Of a DNA stretch of 64,000 nucleotides, positions 18,802-28,110 are shown one piece after another. This DNA comes from VXRD01 sp965242535 (GTDB lineage Bacteria > Latescibacterota > UBA2968). The notes under the pieces were generated by a model. It was given only the letters and a program-made list of their open reading frames with translations, made no database searches and was not told the DNA's origin. Both the position numbers and the translations under genes were made by a program. The stretch spans positions 2,790,001-2,854,000 of the forward strand of contig OZ251458.1 of assembly GCA_965242535.1 (NCBI GenBank), in the 5' to 3' direction. The number at the start of each line of letters is the position of its first letter. Position 1 is the first letter of the stretch.

Positions 18802-20988
18802 ATGAAAATGGCAGAACTTCGCGGGATCGTCGAGCGCGTCACCTTTCAAAATGAAGAGAGCGGGTACACGGTCGCCCGATTGCAGGTGGAAGCCCCGGTC
18901 CACGCGGCTACGGCCGATGGGTTGGCGACCATCGTGGGCGAAATGCTGTCGATCAACCCGGGCGAGACCGTGGTCTTGGAAGGCGAATGGACGAATCACA
19001 AGCAGTACGGCGCGCAATTCAAAATCGCGTCCTATCGCACCGTGCATCCCTCGACCGTGGAGGGGATGCGCCGGTATTTGGGATCGGGATTGATCAAAGG
19101 CATCGGGCCGGTGACCGCCAAACGGATCGTGGATCACTTCGGGAGCGAATCCCTACGAGTCATCGAAAGCGAGCCCGATCTATTGGTCGAAGTCGAAGGC
19201 TTAGGCGCGAAGCGCGCCAAGTGGATCGTCAAGGCGTGGGGGGAACAGCGCGAGATTCACGATGTGATGCTGTTTTTGCAATCGCACCAAGTGGGCACGG
19301 GGTACGCGGTCAAAATTTGGAAGCGCTACGGGCAGCAAGCCATCGAGGTCATCCGGGAAAATCCCTATCGCCTGTCCGCGGATGTGTGGGGCATCGGGTT
19401 TTTGACCGCGGATCGCATCGCGCAAAAAATGGGCATTCCCGCGCATTCGGACAGGCGCATTCGAGCCGGTATTTTGCACGTGCTCGGCGAGGCCGCAGAC
19501 AAAGACGGGCATGTGTTTTTGCCGGAAGACGCGCTCGTCGAATCAGGCGCGCAGGCCCTCGGCGTGCCCGTTGAACCCATCGCCTCGTGCATGGCGCAAC
19601 TGGTGCGCGACGAGGCCCTCGTCGCAAGCGACGACCGGGTGTATTTGCCGCATTTGTACTACGCCGAACAGGGCGCGGCAACGCGGTGCTATCAGTTGTC
19701 GCAGGTGGCGCGCATCGAATTGGGCGACATCCCGGCCGAGATCGCGGCGATAGAACAGCGCGATGGCGTGCGCTTCGCGCCCCTTCAAAAACGGGCGTTG
19801 CAAAAGGCATTGTCGCACCATTTGCTCGTGCTCACGGGCGGGCCGGGCACGGGCAAAACGACGACGATCAAGGGCTTGATCGCGCTTTTGGAGGCGCGAA
19901 AAAAGAAGATCGCCCTGGCGGCGCCCACGGGCCGCGCGGCCAAGCGGATGGCCGAGGCCACCGGGCACGAGGCCAAAACGATTCACCGATTGCTGAAATT
20001 CAGCCCGTCCGAGATGGCTTTTGAGAAGAATTTTGAAAACCCGCTGGAGATCGACGCCCTGATCGTGGATGAAATTTCGATGGTCGATACGGTGTTGATG
20101 AACAGCTTGTTGCGCGCCGTTCCCATCCGCGCGTCGGTGGTTTTGGTCGGCGATGTGGATCAGTTGCCGTCGGTCGGCGCGGGCAACGTGTTGAAAGACG
20201 TGATCGCATCCGGCATTGTGGAGGTGGTGGAACTCAACGAGATTTTTCGGCAGGCGCGAACGAGCCGCATCGTCACCAATGCCCACGCGATCAACCGCGG
20301 GGAAATGCCCGATTTGCGAAATGCCCGAGACGCGGATTTCTTTTTTCTCGAGGTGGCCGAACCCGCCGAGGTCGTCGAAACCCTGTGTGGCTTGTGCGTT
20401 TCGCGCTTGCCGCGCACGTACCGCTTGGACGGCATCGAGGATATCCAAGTGCTGGTGCCGATGTACCGAGGCGAGACCGGCGCGAACAATCTCAACCGCG
20501 TCTTGCAAGACCGCTTGAACGCCCGCGGGCCGGAACTCGACCGGGGCGGCGCGCGGTTTCGCGTGGGCGACAAAGTGATGCAGGTGCGAAACAATTACGA
20601 CCGCGATGTTTTTAACGGGGATATCGGGCGCGTTCACGCGATAGACGACGAGAGGGTGCAGGTGCGGTTTCAGCAGCGCGTTGTGGAATACGAGTTTTCG
20701 GAATTGGACGAGTTGGTGCTGGCCTACGCGATGAGCGTCCACAAGAGCCAAGGCGCGGAATTTCGCGCCGTGGTGATGCCCCTGACCACGCAACACTACA
20801 TGATGCTGCAGCGCAATTTGCTGTACACGGCGATCACGCGCGCGCGGGAACTGGTCGTCATCGTGGGGACGAAACAAGCCCTCGGCATGGCCGTGCGGAA
20901 CAATCAGGTCGCCATGCGACACACGACCTTGGCACAGCGCATCCGCGCGGGGTTGGGGGAGGACGCGGCGCGAGAGGATTCGTCGTAG
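18802..20988 (+). CDS. recD2: RecD2-type ATP-dependent helicase (SF1B)
   Basis: A 728-residue RecD-like helicase without RecB/RecC neighbours, which is the RecD2 class. The start at 18802 follows AAAGGCGAG; an ATG at 18775 overlaps the permease stop but lacks a good site, and one at 18808 is a further option. The N-terminal OB-like and helix-hairpin-helix region (GSGLIKGIGPVTAKRIVDHF and VEGLGAKRAKWIV) precedes the motor: Walker A GGPGTGKTTTIKG, Walker B VDEISMVDT, VGDVDQLPSVGAGNVL, and the C-terminal VHKSQGAEF and TAITRARELV motifs. It unwinds DNA 5'-3' in repair or replication-fork processing. Confidence 0.93.
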   Translation: MKMAELRGIVERVTFQNEESGYTVARLQVEAPVHAATADGLATIVGEMLSINPGETVVLEGEWTNHKQYGAQFKIASYRTVHPSTVEGMRRYLGSGLIKGIGPVTAKRIVDHFGSESLRVIESEPDLLVEVEGLGAKRAKWIVKAWGEQREIHDVMLFLQSHQVGTGYAVKIWKRYGQQAIEVIRENPYRLSADVWGIGFLTADRIAQKMGIPAHSDRRIRAGILHVLGEAADKDGHVFLPEDALVESGAQALGVPVEPIASCMAQLVRDEALVASDDRVYLPHLYYAEQGAATRCYQLSQVARIELGDIPAEIAAIEQRDGVRFAPLQKRALQKALSHHLLVLTGGPGTGKTTTIKGLIALLEARKKKIALAAPTGRAAKRMAEATGHEAKTIHRLLKFSPSEMAFEKNFENPLEIDALIVDEISMVDTVLMNSLLRAVPIRASVVLVGDVDQLPSVGAGNVLKDVIASGIVEVVELNEIFRQARTSRIVTNAHAINRGEMPDLRNARDADFFFLEVAEPAEVVETLCGLCVSRLPRTYRLDGIEDIQVLVPMYRGETGANNLNRVLQDRLNARGPELDRGGARFRVGDKVMQVRNNYDRDVFNGDIGRVHAIDDERVQVRFQQRVVEYEFSELDELVLAYAMSVHKSQGAEFRAVVMPLTTQHYMMLQRNLLYTAITRARELVVIVGTKQALGMAVRNNQVAMRHTTLAQRIRAGLGEDAAREDSS

Positions 20989-21007
20989 GGATGGGAAAAG
21001 ATAAAAG

Positions 21008-21625
21008 TCAATGGAGGGAAACGCACGCGCTGAGTTCTCGAACGGAAACGGCCCCCTCGCGCAATAAGAGGGCGCGATCCGCAGAGACATCGACCAAGGT
21101 GGAGGGCGTCTCGCTGGCGGACGGGCCGCCGTCGAGGATGAGATCGAGGTGATCGCCGAGCGCGTTTTGCGCGTCATCAGCGGAACGCGCAGGCGGAGTG
21201 CCCGAGCGATTCGCGCTGGTGCTGGTGAGAGGGCCGCCCAATGCGGTCAGCAGTTGCGCGGCGATGGGAGAACTGGAATGGCGCAGGGCAATCGTGTCGC
21301 GTCCACCGAGCAAGGCGGGTGGCAGATCGGGACGCGCTTTGAAAACCAGGGTCAGCGGCCCCGGCCAAAACGCGCGGATGAGCGTTTGCGCGGTCGGCGA
21401 GACGGCGCGGACGAGGGTCGCGAGATCGTCTGCCCCGCGAATCAAGAGGATGATGCCCTTGGTTTCCTCGCGGCCTTTGGCGGTGAAAATTTTTTGCATC
21501 GCTTCCGTGCGATACGGATCCGCACCGAGGCCATAGACCGTCTCGGTCGGATAGGCGATCAAGCCGCCGTTTTTGATCCGCTCGGCAGCGCGCCGGATGT
21601 TTTGAGGGGTCGGTGGAATGATCAT
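21008..21625 (-). CDS. tsaC: threonylcarbamoyl-AMP synthase (TsaC/Sua5/YwlC)
   Basis: About 205 residues, enzyme that makes threonylcarbamoyl-AMP from threonine, bicarbonate and ATP for the t6A modification of tRNA. Family motifs are GGLIAYPTETVYGLGADP, the lysine-rich KGREETKGIILLI segment, WPGPLTLVF and GPLTSTSANRSGTP. The start MIIPPTP at 21625 gives the usual family N-terminus; the open frame continues 16 codons further from a TTG but that segment is not family-like. Neither start has a strong ribosome binding site. The gene converges with the RecD2 gene 20 bp away. Confidence 0.93.
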   Translation of the reverse strand: MIIPPTPQNIRRAAERIKNGGLIAYPTETVYGLGADPYRTEAMQKIFTAKGREETKGIILLIRGADDLATLVRAVSPTAQTLIRAFWPGPLTLVFKARPDLPPALLGGRDTIALRHSSSPIAAQLLTALGGPLTSTSANRSGTPPARSADDAQNALGDHLDLILDGGPSASETPSTLVDVSADRALLLREGAVSVRELSACVSLH

Positions 21626-21682
21626 AATAGTCGGAGAAAACCAACGATGAAAAACGCGGGCGGCCTTTGCCAAGTTAAATCG

Positions 21683-21710
21683 AAAAAAACCTCAGCGCGT
21701 CGCTGAGGTT
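21683..21710 (-). terminator. terminator after the small membrane protein gene
   Basis: The hairpin CCTCAGCG, loop CGT, CGCTGAGG lies six bases beyond the stop at 21716-21718 (minus strand) and is followed on that strand by seven T. On the plus strand it is followed by TTTTGT, so it may work both ways. Confidence 0.85.
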
Positions 21711-21715
21711 TTGTG

Positions 21716-21916
21716 CTAGTCATCGTCTTCGCGGCGGTCGCGGTAGCGACCAATTCGGCGGATCAAGATCCACACCAGTCCGGCGAGGGCCACGTATTGC
21801 ACCAAATCCCAAATAGAGTGCTGCCAGCCCAAAATCCCCGGCCAGAGCGCGCCGATGCAAAGAATGATAAATGCGTCTTCTACGATCAGCCACAGCGGTC
21901 GCTCGTTCATAGTCAT
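21716..21916 (-). CDS. small two-helix membrane protein, unknown function
   Basis: A 66-residue protein with two hydrophobic segments (about 8-30, IVEDAFIILCIGALWPGILG, and 36-52, VQYVALAGLVWILI) and a charged C-terminal tail RRIGRYRDRREDDD. I do not recognise a family. Its ATG overlaps the stop of the lytic transglycosylase gene by four bases, so it is translationally coupled to it. A second ATG two codons in could also be used. The downstream terminator marks the end of this two-gene operon. A role at the inner membrane near the murein enzyme is inferred from context only. Confidence 0.7.
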   Translation of the reverse strand: MTMNERPLWLIVEDAFIILCIGALWPGILGWQHSIWDLVQYVALAGLVWILIRRIGRYRDRREDDD

Positions 21917-24084
21917 AACCCAATGGATGAAGTTCCCACCCCCTCATCGAGGTAGGAATAAACGCGGTAATTGCGATACACCAACTTCACGTAATTGCGG
22001 GTCTCTTTGTACGGGATGCGCTCCACAAATTCATCGAAATCGCGAGCGGGCAGGCGTTTGGCCCACCGCTTGGCGACATCCGGGCCCGCATTGTACGCCG
22101 CGAGTGCCAAGCCGAATTGCCTGTGCGCGTCATTTTGAAACGCCTTCATGTGATCGGCGAGATGTACGCCGCCCAACAAAATCGACACCTGGGGATCAAA
22201 GAGATCCTCAACTGAAAAATTTTCGAGCTTCACGCGGCGGGCCATCTTTCGTCCCGTCGCGGGCATCACCTGCATCAACCCACGCGCACCCGCACGGGAA
22301 ACCGCCTCGGCGTGAAACGCGCTTTCCTGTCGCATGATGGCGATGACGAGATGGGGATCCAAATCTATCTTTCGCGCTGTCCGATGAATCTCGCCCCAGT
22401 AATAAATGGGATACAACTGCCGAAACCGGGCTAGCGTCAGGGGCACCCCCTGTCCGCGCTGCAACATCGCGAGTTGACTGGACACCCGAAAAGCCTTGTG
22501 CATGGCGTGTACGCGCTCATAACGCCGCATCAGGCCCTCTAGCGCGAACCCATCGCGCGCGTGAATGCGCCGGGCGCGGTCGTATTCGCGCTCGGCATCT
22601 CGGTACAAACCAAGGGCCGCGAGCGCGTCGCCTCTGTACACATGGGCGGATGGCTCGTATATCTGCCCGTCAAGCGGGGTTGCGCTAGGTCGTGAGGCAT
22701 CGAATAAACCATCGCCTGTCTCGCCTAAGACCGCCCGCGCCCGCGCCGAGTAATAAGACATGGGGAACCCTTCGGTTGCGCGTGCCATCCAGCCTTTGGC
22801 CTCTGCGGTTCGCCCCAATTTTTGGTAGCACTTGCCCGCCCAATAATAGCCCTGATCGCGCAGATGGTTTTCCGATGCCCGCTCGGCCATGCGCGCAAAT
22901 GCTTTGGCCGCCGCTGTGTATTGCCGGGTCTGGTACAGCGCGAATCCCGCACGCCACGCGGCCCGATCCGCATAAGCACTCGCGGGATGGGATTTTGCCA
23001 GTTCCAAAAACAAGACCCGCGCATCGCCGTACCGCCCGCGCCGTTCGTACGCCATGCCCGCCTGCCACAGGGCTTCGTCTGCATCCGGCGAATTGGGATA
23101 GTGCCGCGCAAACCTCCGAAACCGCGTCGTGGCCGTCAAGTCGTGCCCGCGCTTGATGGCGCATCGCCCCAGGTGAAACAGGGCGTCGGACACGTCATAC
23201 ACTTTGTACGCGCGGTCAAACGCGGCTTCGGCCATGCCGTATTTTTTTTTGCGATAATACACATGGCCGAGTTCGCATTGCGCCTTACCCTGCCATGCGG
23301 GGTCTTTGGATTTTGCGACCACGCGGCGCAACAAATCATCGGCCCGCGCGTAGTTTTCCGCGTGCTTATGGGCTACGCCTGCGTAAAACCACTCTTCAAC
23401 CCCGCGCAAATCCCCGAGTCCCACGAGCACATCGGGAACAGCTCGGTGCTCGGGATGCGTTTCGATCACCTGCAACGCGGCCGCTCTTGCAGCGACCGAA
23501 TCGCCCAATGCGGACTGCGCTGCGACCAATCCGACCAGCGCGTCTCCCGCGTGTGGCTCCTCGCCGACAAGTGCCCGATAATACGCGGCAGCCCCTTCGG
23601 CATCGCCCCGTGCCAGCGCGACATGCCCCGCGAGGAGAGTCGCCTCCTGCGCGAGCAAACTCGCCGGTTGCATCGCCAAAATTTTCGCGTAGTGCTTCTC
23701 CGCGTCCTCGGCCTGCCCCATCGCTTCGGCGCATTGCCCCATCCAAAACGAGACGTAATCCCCGAGCGCGTGATCCGCGTCCTCCAAATCCCGAAAAATC
23801 GCCAGCGCGGTTGCGTATTCGCCGAGGTTCATCGAACAAATCGCGCGTTGCAACCGGCTGTTGCGCGCATCCTCGGCGCCAAACGCGCCATCGTCCAATT
23901 TCCGGAGAACGGACATCGCCTCGGCAAAGTTTTGGCGGGCGATCAGTTTTTCAACGCGCAAAACAGACTCGGCGCGCTCCCCATCGTCCAAACATCCGAC
24001 GATCACAAACGCGGCGAAACACGGCAACGCGAACAGCGCGACGCGCCCCCACGGGAGAACAAGTCCATTTTTGAAATGCGACAT
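21913..24084 (-). CDS. lytic transglycosylase lipoprotein, Slt70-like with TPR repeats
   Basis: A 723-residue murein hydrolase. The N-terminus has a lipobox (FVIVGC, cysteine at about residue 31), so it is probably a lipid-anchored envelope protein. Residues ~40-530 are tetratricopeptide-like helical repeats (many A-x-x-x-F/Y-x-x-A patterns). The C-terminal ~190 residues form the SLT domain: catalytic glutamate in IAIMRQESAFHAEAVS, then GARGLMQVMPATGR and LALAAYNAGPDVAKRW. It cleaves the N-acetylmuramyl-N-acetylglucosamine linkage to give 1,6-anhydromuropeptides. AAAGG precedes the ATG. The 66-residue membrane protein gene follows in a four-base overlap. Confidence 0.9.
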   Translation of the reverse strand: MSHFKNGLVLPWGRVALFALPCFAAFVIVGCLDDGERAESVLRVEKLIARQNFAEAMSVLRKLDDGAFGAEDARNSRLQRAICSMNLGEYATALAIFRDLEDADHALGDYVSFWMGQCAEAMGQAEDAEKHYAKILAMQPASLLAQEATLLAGHVALARGDAEGAAAYYRALVGEEPHAGDALVGLVAAQSALGDSVAARAAALQVIETHPEHRAVPDVLVGLGDLRGVEEWFYAGVAHKHAENYARADDLLRRVVAKSKDPAWQGKAQCELGHVYYRKKKYGMAEAAFDRAYKVYDVSDALFHLGRCAIKRGHDLTATTRFRRFARHYPNSPDADEALWQAGMAYERRGRYGDARVLFLELAKSHPASAYADRAAWRAGFALYQTRQYTAAAKAFARMAERASENHLRDQGYYWAGKCYQKLGRTAEAKGWMARATEGFPMSYYSARARAVLGETGDGLFDASRPSATPLDGQIYEPSAHVYRGDALAALGLYRDAEREYDRARRIHARDGFALEGLMRRYERVHAMHKAFRVSSQLAMLQRGQGVPLTLARFRQLYPIYYWGEIHRTARKIDLDPHLVIAIMRQESAFHAEAVSRAGARGLMQVMPATGRKMARRVKLENFSVEDLFDPQVSILLGGVHLADHMKAFQNDAHRQFGLALAAYNAGPDVAKRWAKRLPARDFDEFVERIPYKETRNYVKLVYRNYRVYSYLDEGVGTSSIGL

Positions 24085-24116
24085 CGCACGACCTTTTCGG
24101 TGATAGATAAGAGAAG

Positions 24117-24512
24117 GGGAGACGGGAGACGGGAGACGGGAGACGGGGAGTGGTCAGGGAAAACAAAGAACGACGAAATGTGCGGAGTGGGGTATGAAGG
24201 CGAGTAATCCGAGCCTGACACCTCATCCGCAGTTCACGGTGCGGAAAAAGGTAAAACCCGGCAGTGGGCTAGAAAAACAAAAAACGACGAAAAACGCGGG
24301 GCGGTGTATGAAGGCGAGTAAGGCGAGCATGACTGCGACGCCTCACCAGCAGTTCACGGTGCGGAAAAACGCGGATACGGTGGTCGGGGGTCAGTCCCAT
24401 CCATCGTAGGGACAGGCCCCGTCTTACGATCAGTTGGACAGCAAGTGAACCCAATGTCTCCGTCCTGTCCCATCCATTGTAGGGACAGGCCCCCGTGCCT
24501 GTCCGAATCAGG
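24117..24512. repeat. GGGAGAC repeats, a ~120-bp tandem duplication and two hairpin repeats
   Basis: From the Slt start to the nucleotidyltransferase there is about 590 bp without a credible gene. It holds GGGAGAC heptamers (about 24117-24150), two tandem copies of a ~120-bp unit (about 24165-24255 and 24285-24370, each with GTATGAAGGCGAGTAA and ending GCAGTTCACGGTGCGGAAAA), and two members of the hairpin family at about 24405-24430 (degenerate) and 24480-24508. The small ORF through the duplicated unit translates to MKAS...PQFTVRK twice, which reflects the DNA duplication and not a recognised protein. Nothing is evident in 24513-24650. Confidence 0.65.
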
Positions 24513-24674
24513 GGCCCGTTGAAGTGTTCCAGCATATAGATCAACGGAAAATCAATTTAGTATTAGTAGATAACCCGCGCAAAGTCAAGACACAAAAAGT
24601 TGCAAGCCGCGATTCCGAGTCGTATTTTAGCGGGCCGCGATTTGCGGCGTCCTGCTATATCTGAGGATTTTTCG

Positions 24675-26048
24675 ATGAAAGCACTCATTCTCGCAGCCGG
24701 GAAAGGCGAGCGGTTTTTTCCGTTTAACGTGTTTCGCCCCAAACCCATGTTCCCGATCTGCAACCGCCCGTTGCTCGAGTGGACGATCTCGCGCTTGACC
24801 GCCGTCGGAATCACCGACATCGGCATCGTGGTGGGGCATCGCGGGGGGCGGGCGCGCAATTACTTTGGCGCGGGCCAACGCTTTGGCTGTCGCATCGCGT
24901 ACATCGAACAGCGCGAGCCAAAGGGCACGGCCCATGCCGTGGGGTTGGCGGCGGATTTTATCGGGGGCGACGATGTGATCGTCGTTTTTGGCGACATCTT
25001 TTTTGGCCCCGACGCGCTTCCCCACCTGTTGGATGTGTTCAAATCCGCGACTGCTTCTGGCGTCGCAGGCGTTGTCCCTGTGGATGATCTCGCGTCTCAC
25101 GTCCGCGCCCATGTCGAGCACGACCAGCGCGTTTCGTCCTACACGTACAAGCCCCGCGGCGGAGCGGGCCACGCGCTGTCTGGTCTCTATGTTTTCAAAA
25201 ACGAGACCCTGCCCGACTTGGACAACACCGCGGATTTTGTCCCGCGAACGCAATACGGCATTTTCCCGCCCGAGGGCCGGGAGATTTGCGACGTCATTCC
25301 CTTGCTCGCCCGGGAAAACCGCGCGCTCATCGCGGCTGATTTGCCCGGCCCTTGGTTTGACATGGACATGCCGTGGCATCCGAAAGACGTCACGCGCTTG
25401 GCCCTCGCGGAAATGGCCGAGGCCCTGCCCGACTCCGTCATTGCGCCCACGGCCACCATCGATCCCACGGCTCGGATTCGCGGCCCCATCTCGGTCGGCG
25501 ACAACACCACCATCGACAGGAACACATCCATTGAGGGGCCGGTCTGGATCGGGCAAAACACGCAAATTTTGGAAGGCGCGCACATCGCATCGCACAGCGC
25601 GATCGGCGACCACTGCAAAATTGGCCCCTTTGCCAAATTATCGGGCACAGTGGATACCAACTGCCACATCACGTATTTGGGCGAGTTGAGCGGCATCATG
25701 CTCGAAGAGGGCCGCGTGACGCACCAGATTCAACTCTCGGGCATTTTTGGCGAACGCGCAGAAATCGGCGCGGGCACACAAGTGGGCACCCTGCGCTTTG
25801 ACGACGCGGAAATCGAGGTCCAAGTGCAGGGCATCCGCCGAAAAGCCCCCGGATTTACCGGCGTGTTGTTCGGCGATTACTCTCGCACGGGCATCGGCGC
25901 GATGATCATGCCCGGCCGCATCGTAGGCCCCTGCGCGATGGTGGGGCCAGGCGTCGTCCTGACGAAAAACGCGCCCCCGTACAAAGCCGTGCTCGTCGAG
26001 CAACAACTCGCCGAAATCGACTGGTTGCCCGATATTTACGACCGTTGA
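24675..26048 (+). CDS. GlmU-like bifunctional sugar-1-phosphate nucleotidyltransferase / acyltransferase
   Basis: A 457-residue protein; the ATG at 24675 follows GAGG and gives the canonical start MKALILAAGKGERFFPFN. The N-terminal ~250 residues form the nucleotidyltransferase domain (L-A-A-G-x-G-x-R-x-x-P-like signature, RPKPMFPICNRPL, EPKGTAHAV, VVFGDIFF). The C-terminal half is a left-handed beta helix of hexapeptide repeats (IDPTARIRGPISVGDNTTID onward). The layout is that of GlmU or of archaeal-type sugar-phosphate nucleotidyltransferase/acetyltransferases. It probably makes UDP-GlcNAc or a related nucleotide sugar for cell wall or polysaccharide. The choice of sugar is not certain because several GlmU acetyltransferase residues cannot be confidently matched. 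Confidence 0.85.
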   Translation: MKALILAAGKGERFFPFNVFRPKPMFPICNRPLLEWTISRLTAVGITDIGIVVGHRGGRARNYFGAGQRFGCRIAYIEQREPKGTAHAVGLAADFIGGDDVIVVFGDIFFGPDALPHLLDVFKSATASGVAGVVPVDDLASHVRAHVEHDQRVSSYTYKPRGGAGHALSGLYVFKNETLPDLDNTADFVPRTQYGIFPPEGREICDVIPLLARENRALIAADLPGPWFDMDMPWHPKDVTRLALAEMAEALPDSVIAPTATIDPTARIRGPISVGDNTTIDRNTSIEGPVWIGQNTQILEGAHIASHSAIGDHCKIGPFAKLSGTVDTNCHITYLGELSGIMLEEGRVTHQIQLSGIFGERAEIGAGTQVGTLRFDDAEIEVQVQGIRRKAPGFTGVLFGDYSRTGIGAMIMPGRIVGPCAMVGPGVVLTKNAPPYKAVLVEQQLAEIDWLPDIYDR

Positions 26049-26139
26049 CAATCGGGATGAACAGGTGCATGGTTTTTCAAAGTAGCGACAGCGCGACCGT
26101 CGATCGGTTTGTGGAAAAACTGAGATAAGGAAGGACAAA

Positions 26140-27420
26140 ATGGCGAAGATAGAAGGCTTTAGCGTAAAGAATTTCAAGTCGCTCAAGGATGTAACCTTGG
26201 GCCGCCTGTTGAACCGATCAAAAATTCAACCGCTCACTCCCATGACGGCGGTCATCGGCAAAAACGGCACGGGAAAAAGTGCCCTGTTCGATGCGTTCGG
26301 CTTCCTCGCCGACGTCCTCAAGTCCGGTGCGGAGGAGGCCTGCGACGCACGCGGCCGCGGCGGTTTTGAAAAAATTCGGACCCAAGGACAAACAGGCCCT
26401 ATCGAGTTCGAAGTGTATTACAGAGAACATGGAAACGCCCGGCCCATTACTTACGAGATCGCCATTGAGGCGGATAAATTCGGGCGTCCCTATGTGCTGA
26501 GGGAACGACTCCGACAAAGGCGGAGAAACCAGAAATTTGGTCGGCCGTTTTCGTTTTTGATACTCGAGAAGGGCAACGGCGTGGCATGGAAGGGAGAACA
26601 AGCAGGGCGTCAGATTGACGAAGAAACCCAAGACTTTGACCTCCTGACTGTTATGGAATCATTCACAGTAGAGGAACCCAACGAAACCGAAAAGATAGAG
26701 TTGGAAGATCGCCGCAAGCTGGGCATTGCCACGCTCGGTGCCTTAAAACAACACCCGCGCATCGTGGCTTTTCGCCGCTTCATCGAGGGATGGTATCTCA
26801 GCTACTTCACCCCGGACGCGGCGCGTAGCCTGCCGTTGGCGGGACCCCAGCAACGCCTCAATATCCACGGCGACAACCTCGGCAATGTCGTACAATTTAT
26901 GGAGCGCGAGCATCCGCGGCGTTTCCGTGCCATCTTAAAAAAGATCGCCGATAAAATTCCTGGCATAGACGAAATCGACACGGAAAAAACCAGCGACGGG
27001 CGGTTGCTACTCAGGTTCAATGACAAAGGCTTTCAGTCCCCTTTTTACGCCCAACAAATGTCCGACGGAACGCTCAAGGTATTCGCCTACCTCTTGTTGC
27101 TCGAAGACCCGACACCGCCCGCGTTTCTCTGTATTGAGGAACCGGAGAACGGCCTCTATCACAAACTCTTGGAGACCCTCGCTAGCGAGTTTCGCACCCA
27201 CGCCAGCGGACGCCAGGGCGGCTCGCAGATTTTTATCACCACGCATCAGCCCTATTTCGTCGATGCGTTAGAGCCGATAGAAGTTTGGATTCTGGAAAAG
27301 GGCGCGGATGGCTTTTCGACCATCCGGCGGGCGAGCGACGACCCGCTCGTCAACAACATGGTCGCGGAAGGCTTGCCATTGGGCGGCTTGTGGTACAGCG
27401 ACTATCTCGACGCGAGGTGA
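26140..27420 (+). CDS. AAA family ATPase (ABC/SMC-like, COG4637 type), probable defence component
   Basis: A 426-residue ATPase of the AAA_21/OLD-like class. Walker A is GKNGTGKSALFDAFGF; the signature-like segment is QQMSDGTLKVFAYLLLLE, Walker B FLCIEEPENGLY, and the His-switch ITTHQPYFVDAL. GAAGGACAAA precedes the ATG. Only four bases separate its stop from the DUF4276 gene, whose ribosome binding site lies across that junction. ATPases of this type paired with a Toprim-like partner occur in anti-phage systems such as OLD, Gabija and PARIS; by analogy this pair could sense invading DNA or proteins. That role is inference; no toxin-like third gene is seen. Confidence 0.85.
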   Translation: MAKIEGFSVKNFKSLKDVTLGRLLNRSKIQPLTPMTAVIGKNGTGKSALFDAFGFLADVLKSGAEEACDARGRGGFEKIRTQGQTGPIEFEVYYREHGNARPITYEIAIEADKFGRPYVLRERLRQRRRNQKFGRPFSFLILEKGNGVAWKGEQAGRQIDEETQDFDLLTVMESFTVEEPNETEKIELEDRRKLGIATLGALKQHPRIVAFRRFIEGWYLSYFTPDAARSLPLAGPQQRLNIHGDNLGNVVQFMEREHPRRFRAILKKIADKIPGIDEIDTEKTSDGRLLLRFNDKGFQSPFYAQQMSDGTLKVFAYLLLLEDPTPPAFLCIEEPENGLYHKLLETLASEFRTHASGRQGGSQIFITTHQPYFVDALEPIEVWILEKGADGFSTIRRASDDPLVNNMVAEGLPLGGLWYSDYLDAR

Positions 27421-27424
27421 TGGG

Positions 27425-28078
27425 ATGCACTTTGTGATACTCGTCGAAGATCAGTCGGGCAAAAAAGCCCTCGACATCTTGGTGCCTAAGATCATCGGCA
27501 ATCGGCATACATTTAAGATCATCTCTTACAAAGGTATCGGTCGCCTTCCAAAAAAACTCAAAAGTAGCACGGATGCGAGCAAGCGTCTTTTGCTCGATCA
27601 ACTTCCCAAGTTACTCAGGGGGTATGGGAGAACATTTGCTAACTACCCCGCCGACTATCCAGCAACGGTGATTGTGGTTTGCGACTTGGACGACAAGTGT
27701 TTGAAAACATTTCGCCGCGAACTCTTCGCTGTCTTGAATGCGTGCAATCCCAAGCTAGAAACTCGATTTTGCATTGCCATAGAAGAAGGCGAAGCGTGGT
27801 TGCTCGGCGACATCCCCGCGATCAAGGTTGCGTATCCGCAAGCGCAAGACCATGTGCTGAACCGCTATCAAAACGACTCGATTTGCGGCACATGGGAACT
27901 GTTGGCCGACGCGGTATTTGTCGGGGGATCAACCACGCTTAAGAACAAGGGATGGCAGGCCATAGGAAAAGAAAAATCAGCGTGGGCAGAGAAAATCGCG
28001 CCACTGATGAATGTCCATAACAACGCATCGCCCAGCTTCTGCTACTTTCGAGAGAAGATTCGAGAGCTCGCCACGTAA
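27425..28078 (+). CDS. DUF4276 (Toprim-like) protein, partner of the AAA ATPase
   Basis: A 217-residue protein. The start at 27425 is preceded by GAGGTGAT, which spans the stop of the ATPase gene. Toprim-like features are visible: a first strand with an acidic residue and conserved serine (FVILVEDQSGKKAL), a D-x-D pair in VIVVCDLDDKCLK, and the acidic IEEGEAWLLGD. Toprim domains are metal-dependent phosphoryl-transfer folds found in topoisomerases, primases and OLD nucleases; here it is probably a nuclease or tRNA/DNA-targeting effector controlled by the ATPase. DUF4276 proteins are typically found beside such ATPases. Catalytic activity is not shown. Confidence 0.8.
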   Translation: MHFVILVEDQSGKKALDILVPKIIGNRHTFKIISYKGIGRLPKKLKSSTDASKRLLLDQLPKLLRGYGRTFANYPADYPATVIVVCDLDDKCLKTFRRELFAVLNACNPKLETRFCIAIEEGEAWLLGDIPAIKVAYPQAQDHVLNRYQNDSICGTWELLADAVFVGGSTTLKNKGWQAIGKEKSAWAEKIAPLMNVHNNASPSFCYFREKIRELAT

Positions 28079-28110
28079 AGCGAGTGCCGCGCATCAACAG
28101 GTGTTCATCC

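Noticed and set aside
19543..21177. 544-codon minus-strand frame over recD2 and tsaC
   Set aside because: Spans two convincing genes and an intergenic gap and shows no domain.
24194..24409. 71-codon ORF with a duplicated PQFTVRK segment
   Set aside because: The duplication is in the DNA of a tandem intergenic repeat; no start signal and no family.
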